Shown here one piece after another: positions 50,242 to 58,447 of a DNA stretch of 64,000 nucleotides (positions within the stretch are counted from its first letter, which is position 1; each line of letters starts with the position of its first letter). The position numbers and the translations under genes were made by a program. Origin of the DNA: CADEFQ01 sp050185195 (GTDB lineage: Bacteria; Pseudomonadota; Gammaproteobacteria; Steroidobacterales; Steroidobacteraceae). The DNA lies in NCBI GenBank assembly GCA_050185195.1, contig JBFWZQ010000008.1:62001-126000 (forward strand). The letters run 5' to 3'. Below the pieces are notes generated by a model. That model was not told where the DNA came from and searched no databases. It saw only the letters and a list, made by a program, of their open reading frames with translations.

Positions 50242-51444
50242 CTAACGACCGCCCATGATCGCGACGAAGTCGGTTGCCCAGCGACTGTACGGCACGCAGC
50301 GACCGAGCGCCGTGTCGTCGCAGCTCGTCTCGGGCGTGCGCCAGAACCAGATCTTGTCGAAGTTCTCGACGCCGTTCTTCTTGCAGCCCTCGGGGCCGAG
50401 CAGCGCATTGCCCTCGCAGGCGGCGGTGACGACCGGCACCGAGCCGAACCACGCGGCGACGTCACCCTGCACCTTGGTGTTGATCGACCACTCCATCCAC
50501 TTGTAGGCGCAGTTCGGGTGCTTCGCCGTGGAGGACAGCATGGTGGTGTCGGCCCAGCCGGTCGCACCTTCCTGCGGCACGACGCTCGCCACCGGCTGGC
50601 CGTTGGCCTGCAGGGTGTTGACCTGGAACGGCCAGGAGCTCGACGCGACGATGCCCTCGTTCGTGAAATCCTGCACCTGCACGTTCGCGTCGTGCCAGTA
50701 GCGCTGCACGAGCGGGTGCTGCTTGCGCAGCAGGTCGAGCGCGGCGGCGTACTGCTTCTCGTCGAGCTGGTATGGATTCCTGATGCCGAGGTCGCGCTGG
50801 TTGTAGAGCAGGTAGAGCGCGGCGTCGGCGATGTAGATCGGGCCGTCGTAAGCCTGCACGCGCCCCTTGTTGGGCTTGCCGTCCGGCAGGTCCTGCGGCT
50901 CGAAGATCACCGACCACGACGTCGGCGGGGTCGGAAACACCTTCGTGTTGTACATCAGCACGTTCGGGCCCCACTGGTAGGGCACGCCGTAGTGCACGCC
51001 GTCGACGTAGTGCCACAGCGCGCGGCGCAGGCGGATGTCGATCGCGTTGTAGCTCGGGATGAGCGCCGTGTTGATCGGCTGCACCGTGCCGCCCCGGATG
51101 AGCCGCAGCGATGCGTCGCCCGATGCGGTGACGAGGTCGTAGCCACCCTGGGTCATCAGCGAGACCATCTCGTCGGATGTGCCGGCGGTCTTCACCGTGA
51201 CCTTGCAGCCGGTGTCCTTCTCGAACCCGGTCACCCAGTCGTAGCCTTTGTCGGTGTCACCGCGTTCGATGTAGCCGGGCCAGGCGACGATGTCGACCGC
51301 GCCTTCGAGCGCGCCGAGTTCAGTGGGCAGCGAAGGGCCCTTCGCGGTGGCCGTGGCGTCCTCGGGCTTCTTGCCGCAGGCGGCGAGGGTGAGCGCGAGG
51401 GCGCCGAGGAGGAGCGCTGCGCTCCGGACTGCACGGGTCTTCAT
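50242..51444 (-). CDS. Polyamine-type substrate-binding lipoprotein (YdcS-like)
   Basis: 400 residues from ATG 51444, with GGGGGA upstream as Shine-Dalgarno. A lipoprotein signal (lipobox LAAC) is followed by a PotD/YdcS-type class II binding protein: VDIVAWPGYIERG, SDEMVSLMTQGGYDLVTASGD and WSVIFEPQDLP. The ligand is probably putrescine or a related amine, judged from the operon content. First gene of ydcSTUV-patD. YdcS of E. coli also has a reported polyhydroxybutyrate-synthase activity, which cannot be judged here. Confidence 0.92.
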   Translation of the reverse strand: MKTRAVRSAALLLGALALTLAACGKKPEDATATAKGPSLPTELGALEGAVDIVAWPGYIERGDTDKGYDWVTGFEKDTGCKVTVKTAGTSDEMVSLMTQGGYDLVTASGDASLRLIRGGTVQPINTALIPSYNAIDIRLRRALWHYVDGVHYGVPYQWGPNVLMYNTKVFPTPPTSWSVIFEPQDLPDGKPNKGRVQAYDGPIYIADAALYLLYNQRDLGIRNPYQLDEKQYAAALDLLRKQHPLVQRYWHDANVQVQDFTNEGIVASSSWPFQVNTLQANGQPVASVVPQEGATGWADTTMLSSTAKHPNCAYKWMEWSINTKVQGDVAAWFGSVPVVTAACEGNALLGPEGCKKNGVENFDKIWFWRTPETSCDDTALGRCVPYSRWATDFVAIMGGR

Positions 51445-51596
51445 GTTCGATCCCCCATCCGTGACGGAAATGGATGTCGTGCGGGCAAGGATTCTAGGCT
51501 GTCCGGCGCCGATACTTCCAGTGGCGCGGTTTTTCCCGCCTCGCGCCATGCATCGACCGATGGATCGTGATTCGCCGCGATTGCATCATGTGCCCC

Positions 51597-52682
51597 ATGA
51601 GCTACCCCGCGGACGACGACACGACCACCGCTGTCCGCCCCGGCATGGGCTTCGACGTGGCGCGCCTCGAGGCCTGGCTCGCGGATCGGCTCGACGGGTT
51701 TCGCGGCCCGGTTTCGGTGCGCCAGTTCAAGGGCGGGCAGTCGAATCCCACCTACCTCCTCACCGCGCGAGGTGGCCGCTACGTCCTGCGGCGCAAGCCG
51801 CCGGGGCCGCTGCTCGCCTCGGCCCATGCGGTCGATCGCGAGTATCGAGTGGTCACGGCACTCGGCGCGCACGCTGCCGTGCCGGTCGCGCGCACGCTCG
51901 CGCTCTGCACCGACGATGCCGTGATCGGCAGCTGGTTCTACGTGATGGAGCACGTGGCCGGCCGCGTGTACTGGGATCCGGCGCTGCCCGGGCTGCCGCG
52001 CGAGGCGCGGCGAGGCCACTACGACGCCATGGTCGGCGCGCTCGCCAGCCTGCATCGGGTCGACCCGGTGGCGGTGGGGCTTGCCGACTTCGGCCGTGCG
52101 AGCGGCTACCTGCCGCGGCAGATCGCGCGCTGGGCGAAGCAGTACCACGAGGACGAGGCCGCCGGCCGCATCGATTCGATGGACCGCGTGATCGACTGGT
52201 TGCAGGCGAACTTGCCGGCGACCGAGCCCGGGCCGGCGATCGTGCATGGCGACTTTCGCCTCGACAACCTGATGTTCGACCGGCACGCGCCGCGCGTCCT
52301 CGCCGTCCTCGACTGGGAACTGTCGACGATCGGCGACCCGATCGCCGATTTCGCCTATCACCTGATGCCCTGGCGGATGCGGTCCCCGTTGCTGCCGGGC
52401 CTCGCGGACCTCGACCTCGACGCACTCGGCATCCCGGGCGAGGGGGAGCAGGTCGCGGCGTACTGCCGGCTCACGGGACGCGAAGCGCTGCCAGACCTCG
52501 ATTTCTACCTCGCGTTCTGCATGTTCCGCCTCGCCGGCATCTTCCACGGCATCCGTGGCCGGGTGCTGCGCGGAACGGCGGTCAGCGCGCGGGCGCGCGA
52601 GTACGCCGCGCAGGCCGACGCTATGGCAGGCCTGGCGTGGGCGCAGGCACGTAGAGGCAGGTCGGCCGATCCTCGCCATTGA
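51597..52682 (+). CDS. APH-fold phosphotransferase (ACAD10/11-like)
   Basis: 361 residues from ATG 51597. The kinase-like fold is shown by QFKGGQSNPTYLLTARGGRYVLRRKP at the N-terminus, HGDFRLDNLMFD (Brenner motif) and LDWELSTIGDPIADFAYHL (DFG-like). This subgroup resembles the N-terminal kinase domain of mammalian ACAD10/11, which acts on 4-hydroxy fatty acids; relatives are often next to acyl-CoA dehydrogenases, but none is here. It is not an antibiotic-resistance enzyme by sequence. The 3' end overlaps the convergent GNAT gene by 62 nt. Confidence 0.85.
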   Translation: MSYPADDDTTTAVRPGMGFDVARLEAWLADRLDGFRGPVSVRQFKGGQSNPTYLLTARGGRYVLRRKPPGPLLASAHAVDREYRVVTALGAHAAVPVARTLALCTDDAVIGSWFYVMEHVAGRVYWDPALPGLPREARRGHYDAMVGALASLHRVDPVAVGLADFGRASGYLPRQIARWAKQYHEDEAAGRIDSMDRVIDWLQANLPATEPGPAIVHGDFRLDNLMFDRHAPRVLAVLDWELSTIGDPIADFAYHLMPWRMRSPLLPGLADLDLDALGIPGEGEQVAAYCRLTGREALPDLDFYLAFCMFRLAGIFHGIRGRVLRGTAVSARAREYAAQADAMAGLAWAQARRGRSADPRH

Positions 52683-53145
52683 AATCGATGCGCCGCTCGA
52701 ACACGAGCCCGATTTTTTCGAGCAGGCGGATCGACCCGGCGTTGTCCGGCGAGACGATGGCGACGATGCGGGGGATGCCGAGCACGCGCCGGCCGTGGTC
52801 CATCACCGCCGCGGCGGCTTCGTAGGCATAACCCTGGCCCCAGTAGGCGGGCAGGTAGGCGAAGCCGATGTCGACGTCGTCGAGCGTGTCGCGCTTCAGC
52901 AGCCCGCACATGCCGATCGGCGTGCCGTCCTCGCGCCGCTGCGCGAGCCAGAGGCCGAGCCCGTGGCGCGCGTAGCTCGCGACGGGACCGTTTTCGATGT
53001 AGGCGCGCGCGTCGTCGAGCGTGCGCACGCCGCGATCGCCGATGAAACGCAGGAACGAAGGTTCGTTCAGCAGGCCGAGGATGAACGGCGCGTCGTCGGC
53101 GCCGATCAGGCGCAGCGCGAGGCGTCGGGTCTCGAGGATCGTCAC
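52621..53145 (-). CDS. GNAT N-acetyltransferase (RimJ/RimL type)
   Basis: 174 residues. The N-terminus ETRRLALRLIGADDAPFILGLLNE and the acetyl-CoA motif AYLPAYWGQGYAYEAAAAVMDHG, then IVSPDNAGSIRLLEKIGLVFE, are standard for the RimJ/L group. Substrate unknown; ribosomal proteins or small amines are both possible. It ends inside the 3' end of the phosphotransferase gene and starts 23 nt downstream of the FHA gene's stop on the same strand. Confidence 0.88.
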   Translation of the reverse strand: MTILETRRLALRLIGADDAPFILGLLNEPSFLRFIGDRGVRTLDDARAYIENGPVASYARHGLGLWLAQRREDGTPIGMCGLLKRDTLDDVDIGFAYLPAYWGQGYAYEAAAAVMDHGRRVLGIPRIVAIVSPDNAGSIRLLEKIGLVFERRIDFNGEDRPTCLYVPAPTPGLP

Positions 53146-53168
53146 GGTGCGCGCCGCTGCGCTGCCGG

Positions 53169-53873
53169 TCAGCCTTCGAAGAACCCCATTTTCACGCCGG
53201 CGAGCTGGATGACGTCGTTGTCCTGCAGCTTGCGGGCCTGCGCGCCGATCGCACTGCCGTTGACGAGCGGGAAGTCGCCTTCCGTCTCGCTGTCGACGTG
53301 CACGATGAAATAACCGTCCGCGCGGCGCGTGATCGCCGCGACCTGCACGCCGGGGCGGCCGAGCGTCGTGAGTGCCTTGGACAGCTCGAGCTCGCGGCCG
53401 GCGAAGGCACCGGACAGCACCTGCAGCTTGGCGGGCTTGAACGCCTGCTGGCCTTCGGCAAGGGCCTTGCGGATGCCGGTGGCGCTGGGCGTGGCCGCGG
53501 CGTCGGCCGCGACATCGCGCAGCTTGTCGACGGGGCGCGCCGACGGCTGGATCACCATCGTCTTCTCGAACTCGTCCTGCTGCTCGTCGTCCTCGACGAA
53601 GCGCAGCTGGTGGTGGCCGACGGTCACGACGTCGCCGTGTTGCAACGCGTGCTTCTTGATCAGCTTGCCATTGACATAGGTGCCGTTGGTGCTGTTCAGG
53701 TCCTCGAGGAACGAATCGTTGAGGATGTTGATGATCAGCGAGTGATGGCCGCTCACCGCCGGATTGTCGATGCGGATGTCATTGTCAGGGAGGCGCCCGA
53801 TCGTGTAGCGCTCCTTGTTCATGTTGTATTCCGCGAGGACCTGGCTATCCAGGCTCAGAATCAAGCGTGCCAT
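53169..53873 (-). CDS. Double FHA-domain protein
   Basis: 234 residues, cytoplasmic. The first FHA domain spans about 1-95 (YTIGRLPDNDIRIDNPAVSGHHS, LNSTNGTYVNG). A charged linker follows, then a second, weaker FHA domain (about 150-232: TTLGRPGVQVAAITRRADGYFIVH, PLVNGSAIGA), in which the phosphothreonine-binding Arg/Ser pattern is less complete. It binds phosphothreonine peptides. The PP2C gene lies just upstream on the same strand, so they probably work in one Ser/Thr phosphorylation circuit. No Ser/Thr kinase is in the window. Confidence 0.9.
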   Translation of the reverse strand: MARLILSLDSQVLAEYNMNKERYTIGRLPDNDIRIDNPAVSGHHSLIINILNDSFLEDLNSTNGTYVNGKLIKKHALQHGDVVTVGHHQLRFVEDDEQQDEFEKTMVIQPSARPVDKLRDVAADAAATPSATGIRKALAEGQQAFKPAKLQVLSGAFAGRELELSKALTTLGRPGVQVAAITRRADGYFIVHVDSETEGDFPLVNGSAIGAQARKLQDNDVIQLAGVKMGFFEG

Positions 53874-53887
53874 GTGTCCGCCTTAGC

Positions 53888-54736
53888 TCAGCTGAACCAG
53901 CCCAGGACCCGATCGAATACGCCGCGACGCGCGGGGAACATATCGAGGATCTGGGCCATCACGACCGAGACGTTGTCCCGGCCCCCGTTGTCGTTCGCGA
54001 GTTGGATCAAGTGTTTAGCGACCGTGTCGAGATTATCACCAAAGGTATTGACCGTTAAGTGTATATCGCTGTCTTCCACCATGTCCGACAGGCCGTCCGA
54101 ACACAGGACGTAATGATCGCCCTTGTGGACGGGCACTTCCTGCAGCTCGACCTCGACATTGGCCTCGACGCCGAGCGCGCGGGTGACGTAGTTCTTGTTG
54201 GCCGCCCGCTGGGCTTCCTCGGGCGAGTAGAAACCGCGGTCGACCAGTTCCTGCAGCAGCGAGTGGTCCATCGTGACCTGCTCGAACTTCGAGCCGCGGA
54301 GGCGATAGAGGCGCGAATCGCCCACGTGGGCGATCGAGATCATGTTGTCGAACAGGAGGGCGCTCACGATGGTGGTGCCCATGCCTTCGCACTGCGGCTG
54401 GGAGCGCGCGGTCTGGTAGATGATCTTGTTGGCGCGCGTAATCGCGTCGCGCAGGATGATGCTCGGCCGCGTGAGCTTGGTCGACGGATCGACCACGGTC
54501 ATGTCCTCGCGTTCCATCGATTCCCGCACGAGGTTGACGATCGTCTTGACCGCAATGCCGCTCGCGACTTCGCCGGCGTTGTAGCCGCCCATGCCGTCGG
54601 CCAGCACGAGCAGGCCGAGGTCGGGATCGACGGCGATCGTGTCCTCGTTGTGCTCGCGCACCTTGCCGGTGTCGGACAGGCCCACGAGGCGCACTTTGCC
54701 GCGCAGGCTGGGTGGGGGGCCGTAGCGGCGCGGCAT
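53888..54736 (-). CDS. PP2C-type Ser/Thr phosphatase (Stp1/PrpC-like)
   Basis: 282 residues with all PP2C metal motifs: GKVREHNEDTIAVDPDLG, LLVLADGMGGYNAGEVAS, IAHVGDSRLYRLR, LCSDGLSDMV and NDNGGRDNVSVVMAQ. It removes phosphate from Ser/Thr of target proteins using Mn2+. FHA/PP2C pairs also occur in type VI secretion clusters, but no secretion gene is nearby. Upstream lies a 236-nt gap to divergent radA with no gene. Confidence 0.93.
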   Translation of the reverse strand: MPRRYGPPPSLRGKVRLVGLSDTGKVREHNEDTIAVDPDLGLLVLADGMGGYNAGEVASGIAVKTIVNLVRESMEREDMTVVDPSTKLTRPSIILRDAITRANKIIYQTARSQPQCEGMGTTIVSALLFDNMISIAHVGDSRLYRLRGSKFEQVTMDHSLLQELVDRGFYSPEEAQRAANKNYVTRALGVEANVEVELQEVPVHKGDHYVLCSDGLSDMVEDSDIHLTVNTFGDNLDTVAKHLIQLANDNGGRDNVSVVMAQILDMFPARRGVFDRVLGWFS

Positions 54737-54960
54737 CGTTACCCGGGCCTTGCCGAGGCGGGCAATCGCGTGACGCGCGTCACAGACACGATGTCACCCT
54801 GCGCAATCAAGGCCCGCGAACCCCCGGTCTTTCGTCAACGATACGTACCTGCGAACACTAGCATCGAGGCGGCTGAAGTCCGAGCGCCCGATCACAGTTC
54901 CCCGCGTCGCGTCCCGCCTCGTGGGCGTGATCCTAAGGTAAGTCACGCAAACCCGCATGT

Positions 54961-54966
54961 TAAAGT
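54961..54966 (+). promoter_or_regulatory. radA -10-like box, leaderless spacing
   Basis: TAAAGT ends exactly 6 nt before the radA ATG. The rest of the 54737-54972 gap shows no ORF or convincing operator. Confidence 0.4.
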
Positions 54967-54972
54967 GAATCG

Positions 54973-56334
54973 ATGGCCCGCCCCGCCGTTTCCTACGTCT
55001 GCAATGCCTGTGCCGCGGAGACGCTCAAGTGGCAGGGGCAATGCCCCCAGTGCGGCGAGTGGAATTCCCTCGAACAGCGGCTCGTGCCGCGGGCAGCCGC
55101 CGCGGCGCGTTCCGCCGGCGCACCGGGCACCGTCGCGGCGGGGGTGGCGGCCCGGCTCGACGTCGGCGAAGGCAGTGCCCCCCGGCTCACGACCGGCCTT
55201 GCCGAACTCGATCGCGTGCTCGGCGGGGGCATCGTCGCGGGGTCGGTCAGCCTGATCGGCGGCGACCCCGGCATCGGCAAGTCGACGCTGCTGCTGCAGG
55301 TGGCGGCGAGCGCCGCGCCCGGCCGCACGATGCTCTATGCAACCGGCGAGGAGTCCCTGGCGCAGGTGTCGATGCGGGCGCGCCGGCTGGGCCTCGTGAG
55401 CGACGGCCTGTCGGTGCTGGCGGAGACCGATCTCGAGGCGATCCTGGGCGCGGCCCGCGCGGCGGGGTCCGCACTCCTGATCGTCGACTCGATCCAGACA
55501 GTACAGTTCGCCGGGCTCGGCGCGAGTGCGGGCGCGGTGACCCAGCTCAAGGAATGCACCGCGCAACTCGTCCGCTTCGCGAAGACGACCGGCATCGCCG
55601 TCGTCATCATCGGGCATGTCACCAAGGAAGGGGCGATCGCCGGGCCGCGTGTGCTCGAGCACCTCGTCGACGCCGTGCTGTATTTCGAAAGCGAAGCGGG
55701 CAGCCGCTTTCGCATCGTGCGTGCCGTGAAGAACCGCTTCGGTGCCGTCAACGAACTCGCCTTCTTCGTGATGGGCGATGAGGGCCTGAAGGAAGTGCGC
55801 AACCCGTCCGCGATCTTCCTGGCCCGCGCCGCGGAACCGGCACCGGGGTCGATCGTGATGGTGGCGCGCGACAGCGGGCGGCCGCTGCTGATCGAATTGC
55901 AGGCGCTGGTCGATCGCATGCGTTTCGGCGCCCCGCGCCGCGTGGCGCAGGGCCTCGACGCCAACCGCCTCGCGATGCTGCTCGCCATCCTCAGCCGCCA
56001 TGCCGGTGTCTCGCTGCAGGAACACGATGTCTTCGCCAACGTCGTCGGCGGCCTCAGCCTCGACGAGACCGCCACCGACCTGCCGCTCGTGCTGGCGCTC
56101 ACTTCGAGCCTGCGCGACCGGCCGTTGCCGCAGGCCCTCGTGGCGTTCGGCGAGGTGGGTCTCACCGGTGAAGTACGCCCCGTGGCCTTCGGCGAGGAGC
56201 GCCTGCGCGAGGCGGCCAAACAGGGCTTCAAGGTGGCCGTCGTGCCGCAGGGCAACGTGCCGCGCAAGTCCATCGAAGGCCTCGAGGTGCGCGGGGTCGC
56301 GCGAGTCGCCGAGGCCATCGCGGCGGCGGGATGA
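54973..56334 (+). CDS. radA: DNA repair protein RadA
   Basis: Branch-migration helicase-like protein acting with RecA. The 453 residues have the C4 zinc finger (CNACAAETLKWQGQCPQCGEW, Cys at about 9, 12, 26, 29), RecA-like Walker A GGDPGIGKSTLL, the RadA-specific KNRFGAVNE motif and a Lon-protease-like C-terminal domain (from about 270). It stands alone; repeat element D follows the stop. Confidence 0.96.
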   Translation: MARPAVSYVCNACAAETLKWQGQCPQCGEWNSLEQRLVPRAAAAARSAGAPGTVAAGVAARLDVGEGSAPRLTTGLAELDRVLGGGIVAGSVSLIGGDPGIGKSTLLLQVAASAAPGRTMLYATGEESLAQVSMRARRLGLVSDGLSVLAETDLEAILGAARAAGSALLIVDSIQTVQFAGLGASAGAVTQLKECTAQLVRFAKTTGIAVVIIGHVTKEGAIAGPRVLEHLVDAVLYFESEAGSRFRIVRAVKNRFGAVNELAFFVMGDEGLKEVRNPSAIFLARAAEPAPGSIVMVARDSGRPLLIELQALVDRMRFGAPRRVAQGLDANRLAMLLAILSRHAGVSLQEHDVFANVVGGLSLDETATDLPLVLALTSSLRDRPLPQALVAFGEVGLTGEVRPVAFGEERLREAAKQGFKVAVVPQGNVPRKSIEGLEVRGVARVAEAIAAAG

Positions 56335-56367
56335 GCGCGGGGCGCGGAGCGCCCCGCGCTGCGCGCT

Positions 56368-56482
56368 ACGGGCTGCGGGCTGCGGGCAACGGGCAACGGG
56401 CCAGAGTCGCTGGCTTGCTTGCGGCGCGCCCGTGGCGCATCTTGCCCGTCGCCCGTCGCCCGTCGCCCGTCGCCCGTCATTC
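56368..56482. repeat. Heptad repeat element D, inverted pair
   Basis: The left arm (56368-56406) has five heptads, ACGGGC/TGCGGGC/AACGGGC, ending GGGCCAGAG. The right arm (56441-56482) has five copies of GCCCGTC. The arms could fold into a long hairpin with a loop of about 35 nt. It follows the radA stop. Confidence 0.75.
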
Positions 56483-56517
56483 GTCGCACGGGGCTGGTTG
56501 CGACTTCGCGGCTGCGC

Positions 56518-56523
56518 GATATT
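56518..56523 (+). promoter_or_regulatory. -10-like box before the MDR gene, leaderless spacing
   Basis: GATATT ends exactly 6 nt before the ATG at 56530; 4 of 6 bases match the consensus. Confidence 0.35.
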
Positions 56524-56529
56524 CGCGGC

Positions 56530-57645
56530 ATGCGCAAATGGATCAAGCGGATCTCGGCCGCGATCGGCATTTCGGTGGCGCTTGCGCTGGCCGCGCTTGC
56601 AGTTGCCCTGAGTTATGACTCGCCCTGCGGCCCGTCGCGGCAGGCGACCGGCAGTGGGGCGACGATGCAGGCCGTCGTCCATCGCTGCTACGGCCCGCCC
56701 GATACGCTGGCCGTGGAACAGGTCGCACGCCCCGTGCTCGCCGACGACCAGATGCTCGTCAAGGTGCATGCGGCCGGCCTGAATCCGCTCGACTGGCACC
56801 GATTGCGCGGCACGCCGTACATCATGCGGATTGGCGAGGGCTTCGGTGCGCCGGATGACGTGCAGCTCGGCATCGATTTTGCGGGCACGGTCGACGCCGT
56901 CGGCAAGGGCGTGACCCGGTTCAGGCCGGGCGACGAGATCTTTGGCGGTCGCAGCGGGTCGCTCGCCGAGTACGTGGTCGTGCGGGAAAACGGATCGATC
57001 GCGCGCAAGCCCGCGAACATCAGCTTCGAGCAGGCCGGCGGCGTCTACGTTGCGGCGATCACCGCCTTGCAGGCCTTGCGCGATCGGGCCGCGGTCCGTC
57101 CGGGACAGAAGGTGCTGATCAACGGCGCTTCGGGTGGCGTGGGCACGTTCGCCGTGCAGATCGCGAAGGCACTGGGGGCGGAGGTCACGGCCGTGTGCAG
57201 CACACGCAACCTGGCCCTCGTGCGCTCGCTCGGTGCAGACCATGCCATCGATTACACGGCCGCCGACTTCACGCAGGGCGCGGCCCGCTACGACGTGATC
57301 CTGGACAACGTCGCCAACCGCCCAATCCTCGATGTCCGCCGCGTGCTCGCGCCCGGGGGCAAGTACATCGTGATCGGTGGGGGCGGGCCGGACGCCAACC
57401 CATGGGTCGGCGCGTTCATGGCGCCGTTGAAGGCGCTGTTCGTTTCCTGGTTCGTCGACCAGGACATGGCCTTCTTCGTCTCGCACGCGAGTACCGCGGA
57501 TGTCGAGACCCTGGCGCGGATGATGGCGTCGGGGCAGGTCACGCCGGTGGTGGACCGCGGGTATCCGCTCGCGGAAGTCGCGCAGGCGATGCGCTACCTC
57601 GAAGCCGGCCACGCGCGCGGGAAGGTCATCCTCACGCCCGATTGA
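56530..57645 (+). CDS. Membrane-anchored MDR (zinc-independent alcohol dehydrogenase/quinone oxidoreductase) protein
   Basis: 371 residues. An N-terminal hydrophobic segment after a basic start (MRKWIKRISAAIGISVALAL) should anchor it in the membrane. The rest is a medium-chain reductase: HAAGLNPLDWHRLRG, GIDFAGTVDAVGKGV, and the nucleotide-binding INGASGGVGTFAVQIAKALGA. The structural and catalytic zinc cysteines are absent, placing it with quinone oxidoreductase-like enzymes using NADPH. A membrane anchor is unusual for this family; its substrate is unknown. Confidence 0.85.
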   Translation: MRKWIKRISAAIGISVALALAALAVALSYDSPCGPSRQATGSGATMQAVVHRCYGPPDTLAVEQVARPVLADDQMLVKVHAAGLNPLDWHRLRGTPYIMRIGEGFGAPDDVQLGIDFAGTVDAVGKGVTRFRPGDEIFGGRSGSLAEYVVVRENGSIARKPANISFEQAGGVYVAAITALQALRDRAAVRPGQKVLINGASGGVGTFAVQIAKALGAEVTAVCSTRNLALVRSLGADHAIDYTAADFTQGAARYDVILDNVANRPILDVRRVLAPGGKYIVIGGGGPDANPWVGAFMAPLKALFVSWFVDQDMAFFVSHASTADVETLARMMASGQVTPVVDRGYPLAEVAQAMRYLEAGHARGKVILTPD

Positions 57646-57652
57646 TGCCGCG

Positions 57653-58447
57653 CTACATCTGCCTGAACCGGTGCAGGTAGCTGCGACTGACCGGCAGGAT
57701 TTCCTCGCGGCCCTTGAGGTGGATGGCAGCGGTCTCGTTCTCGCCGCGTTTCACGAAACGGATGGCCCGCAGGTTCACGATCACCGATCGATGCACCTGC
57801 GCGAACTGCGCGGGGTCGAGTCGTTGGGTGAGTTCCTTCAGCGCCGTTCGCACGATCGCCTCGGCGGGCGCGCCGTCATCGCCGCGCCAGGCGATGCGCG
57901 TGTATTTCGTGTCGGCACGCAGGAAATCGATGTCGTCGACCGGGATGAGCCGCAGCGTCTGGCCGACCTGGGCGTGTATCCAGTGCAATGGCGTCGCGTC
58001 CGGGCGCCGCTGCAGTCGCGCGAGCTGTGCGGTGAGCTGCTGCAGCAGGGCCTCGGTGTCCAGCGCGGGTTGCGCACCGCAAAGCCGCTCCTTGAGCCGC
58101 GCCACCGTCTCCGCGAGCCGCTCCAGCTCCACCGGTTTCACGAGGTAGTCGAGTGCGCCCTGCGCAAACGCCTGCACGGCGTAATGGTCGAATGCCGTGA
58201 CGAACACGAGGTGCGCCCGCCGACCGATGTGCCGGGCCGCGTCGACGCCCGAAAGGCCCGGCATGTGCACGTCGAGGAAGCAGACGTCGGGATGCATCGC
58301 GTTGAACAGCTCGATGGCTTCGCGGCCATTGCGTGCCTCGGCCACGATCTCGAGTTCCGGCCAGGCCGCGGCCAACTGGCGTGCGAGCCCTTCCCGCAGG
58401 AGCGGCTCGTCGTCGGCGATGAGCGCCGCCGGCCGGTCCGGGGTCAT
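57653..58447 (-). CDS. LytTR-family response regulator (AlgR/LytR-like)
   Basis: 264 residues: receiver domain with phospho-acceptor Asp59 (VCFLDVHMPGLSG) and Lys in YLVKPVE, then a LytTR DNA-binding domain (about 155-262) with VDDIDFLRADTKYTRI, FAQVHRSVIVNLRAI and the final VSRSYLHRFRQM. LytTR proteins bind pairs of imperfect repeats, and targets are often surface or virulence genes. Its start overlaps the kinase stop (ATGA). It converges with the MDR gene, 7 nt apart. Confidence 0.93.
   Translation of the reverse strand: MTPDRPAALIADDEPLLREGLARQLAAAWPELEIVAEARNGREAIELFNAMHPDVCFLDVHMPGLSGVDAARHIGRRAHLVFVTAFDHYAVQAFAQGALDYLVKPVELERLAETVARLKERLCGAQPALDTEALLQQLTAQLARLQRRPDATPLHWIHAQVGQTLRLIPVDDIDFLRADTKYTRIAWRGDDGAPAEAIVRTALKELTQRLDPAQFAQVHRSVIVNLRAIRFVKRGENETAAIHLKGREEILPVSRSYLHRFRQM

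Noticed and set aside
51597..52682. Aminoglycoside resistance kinase
   Set aside because: The fold is shared, but sequence features match the ACAD10/11-like group; no resistance context.
56368..56482. CRISPR array at the tandem repeats after radA
   Set aside because: Seven-base units without spacers; no cas genes.
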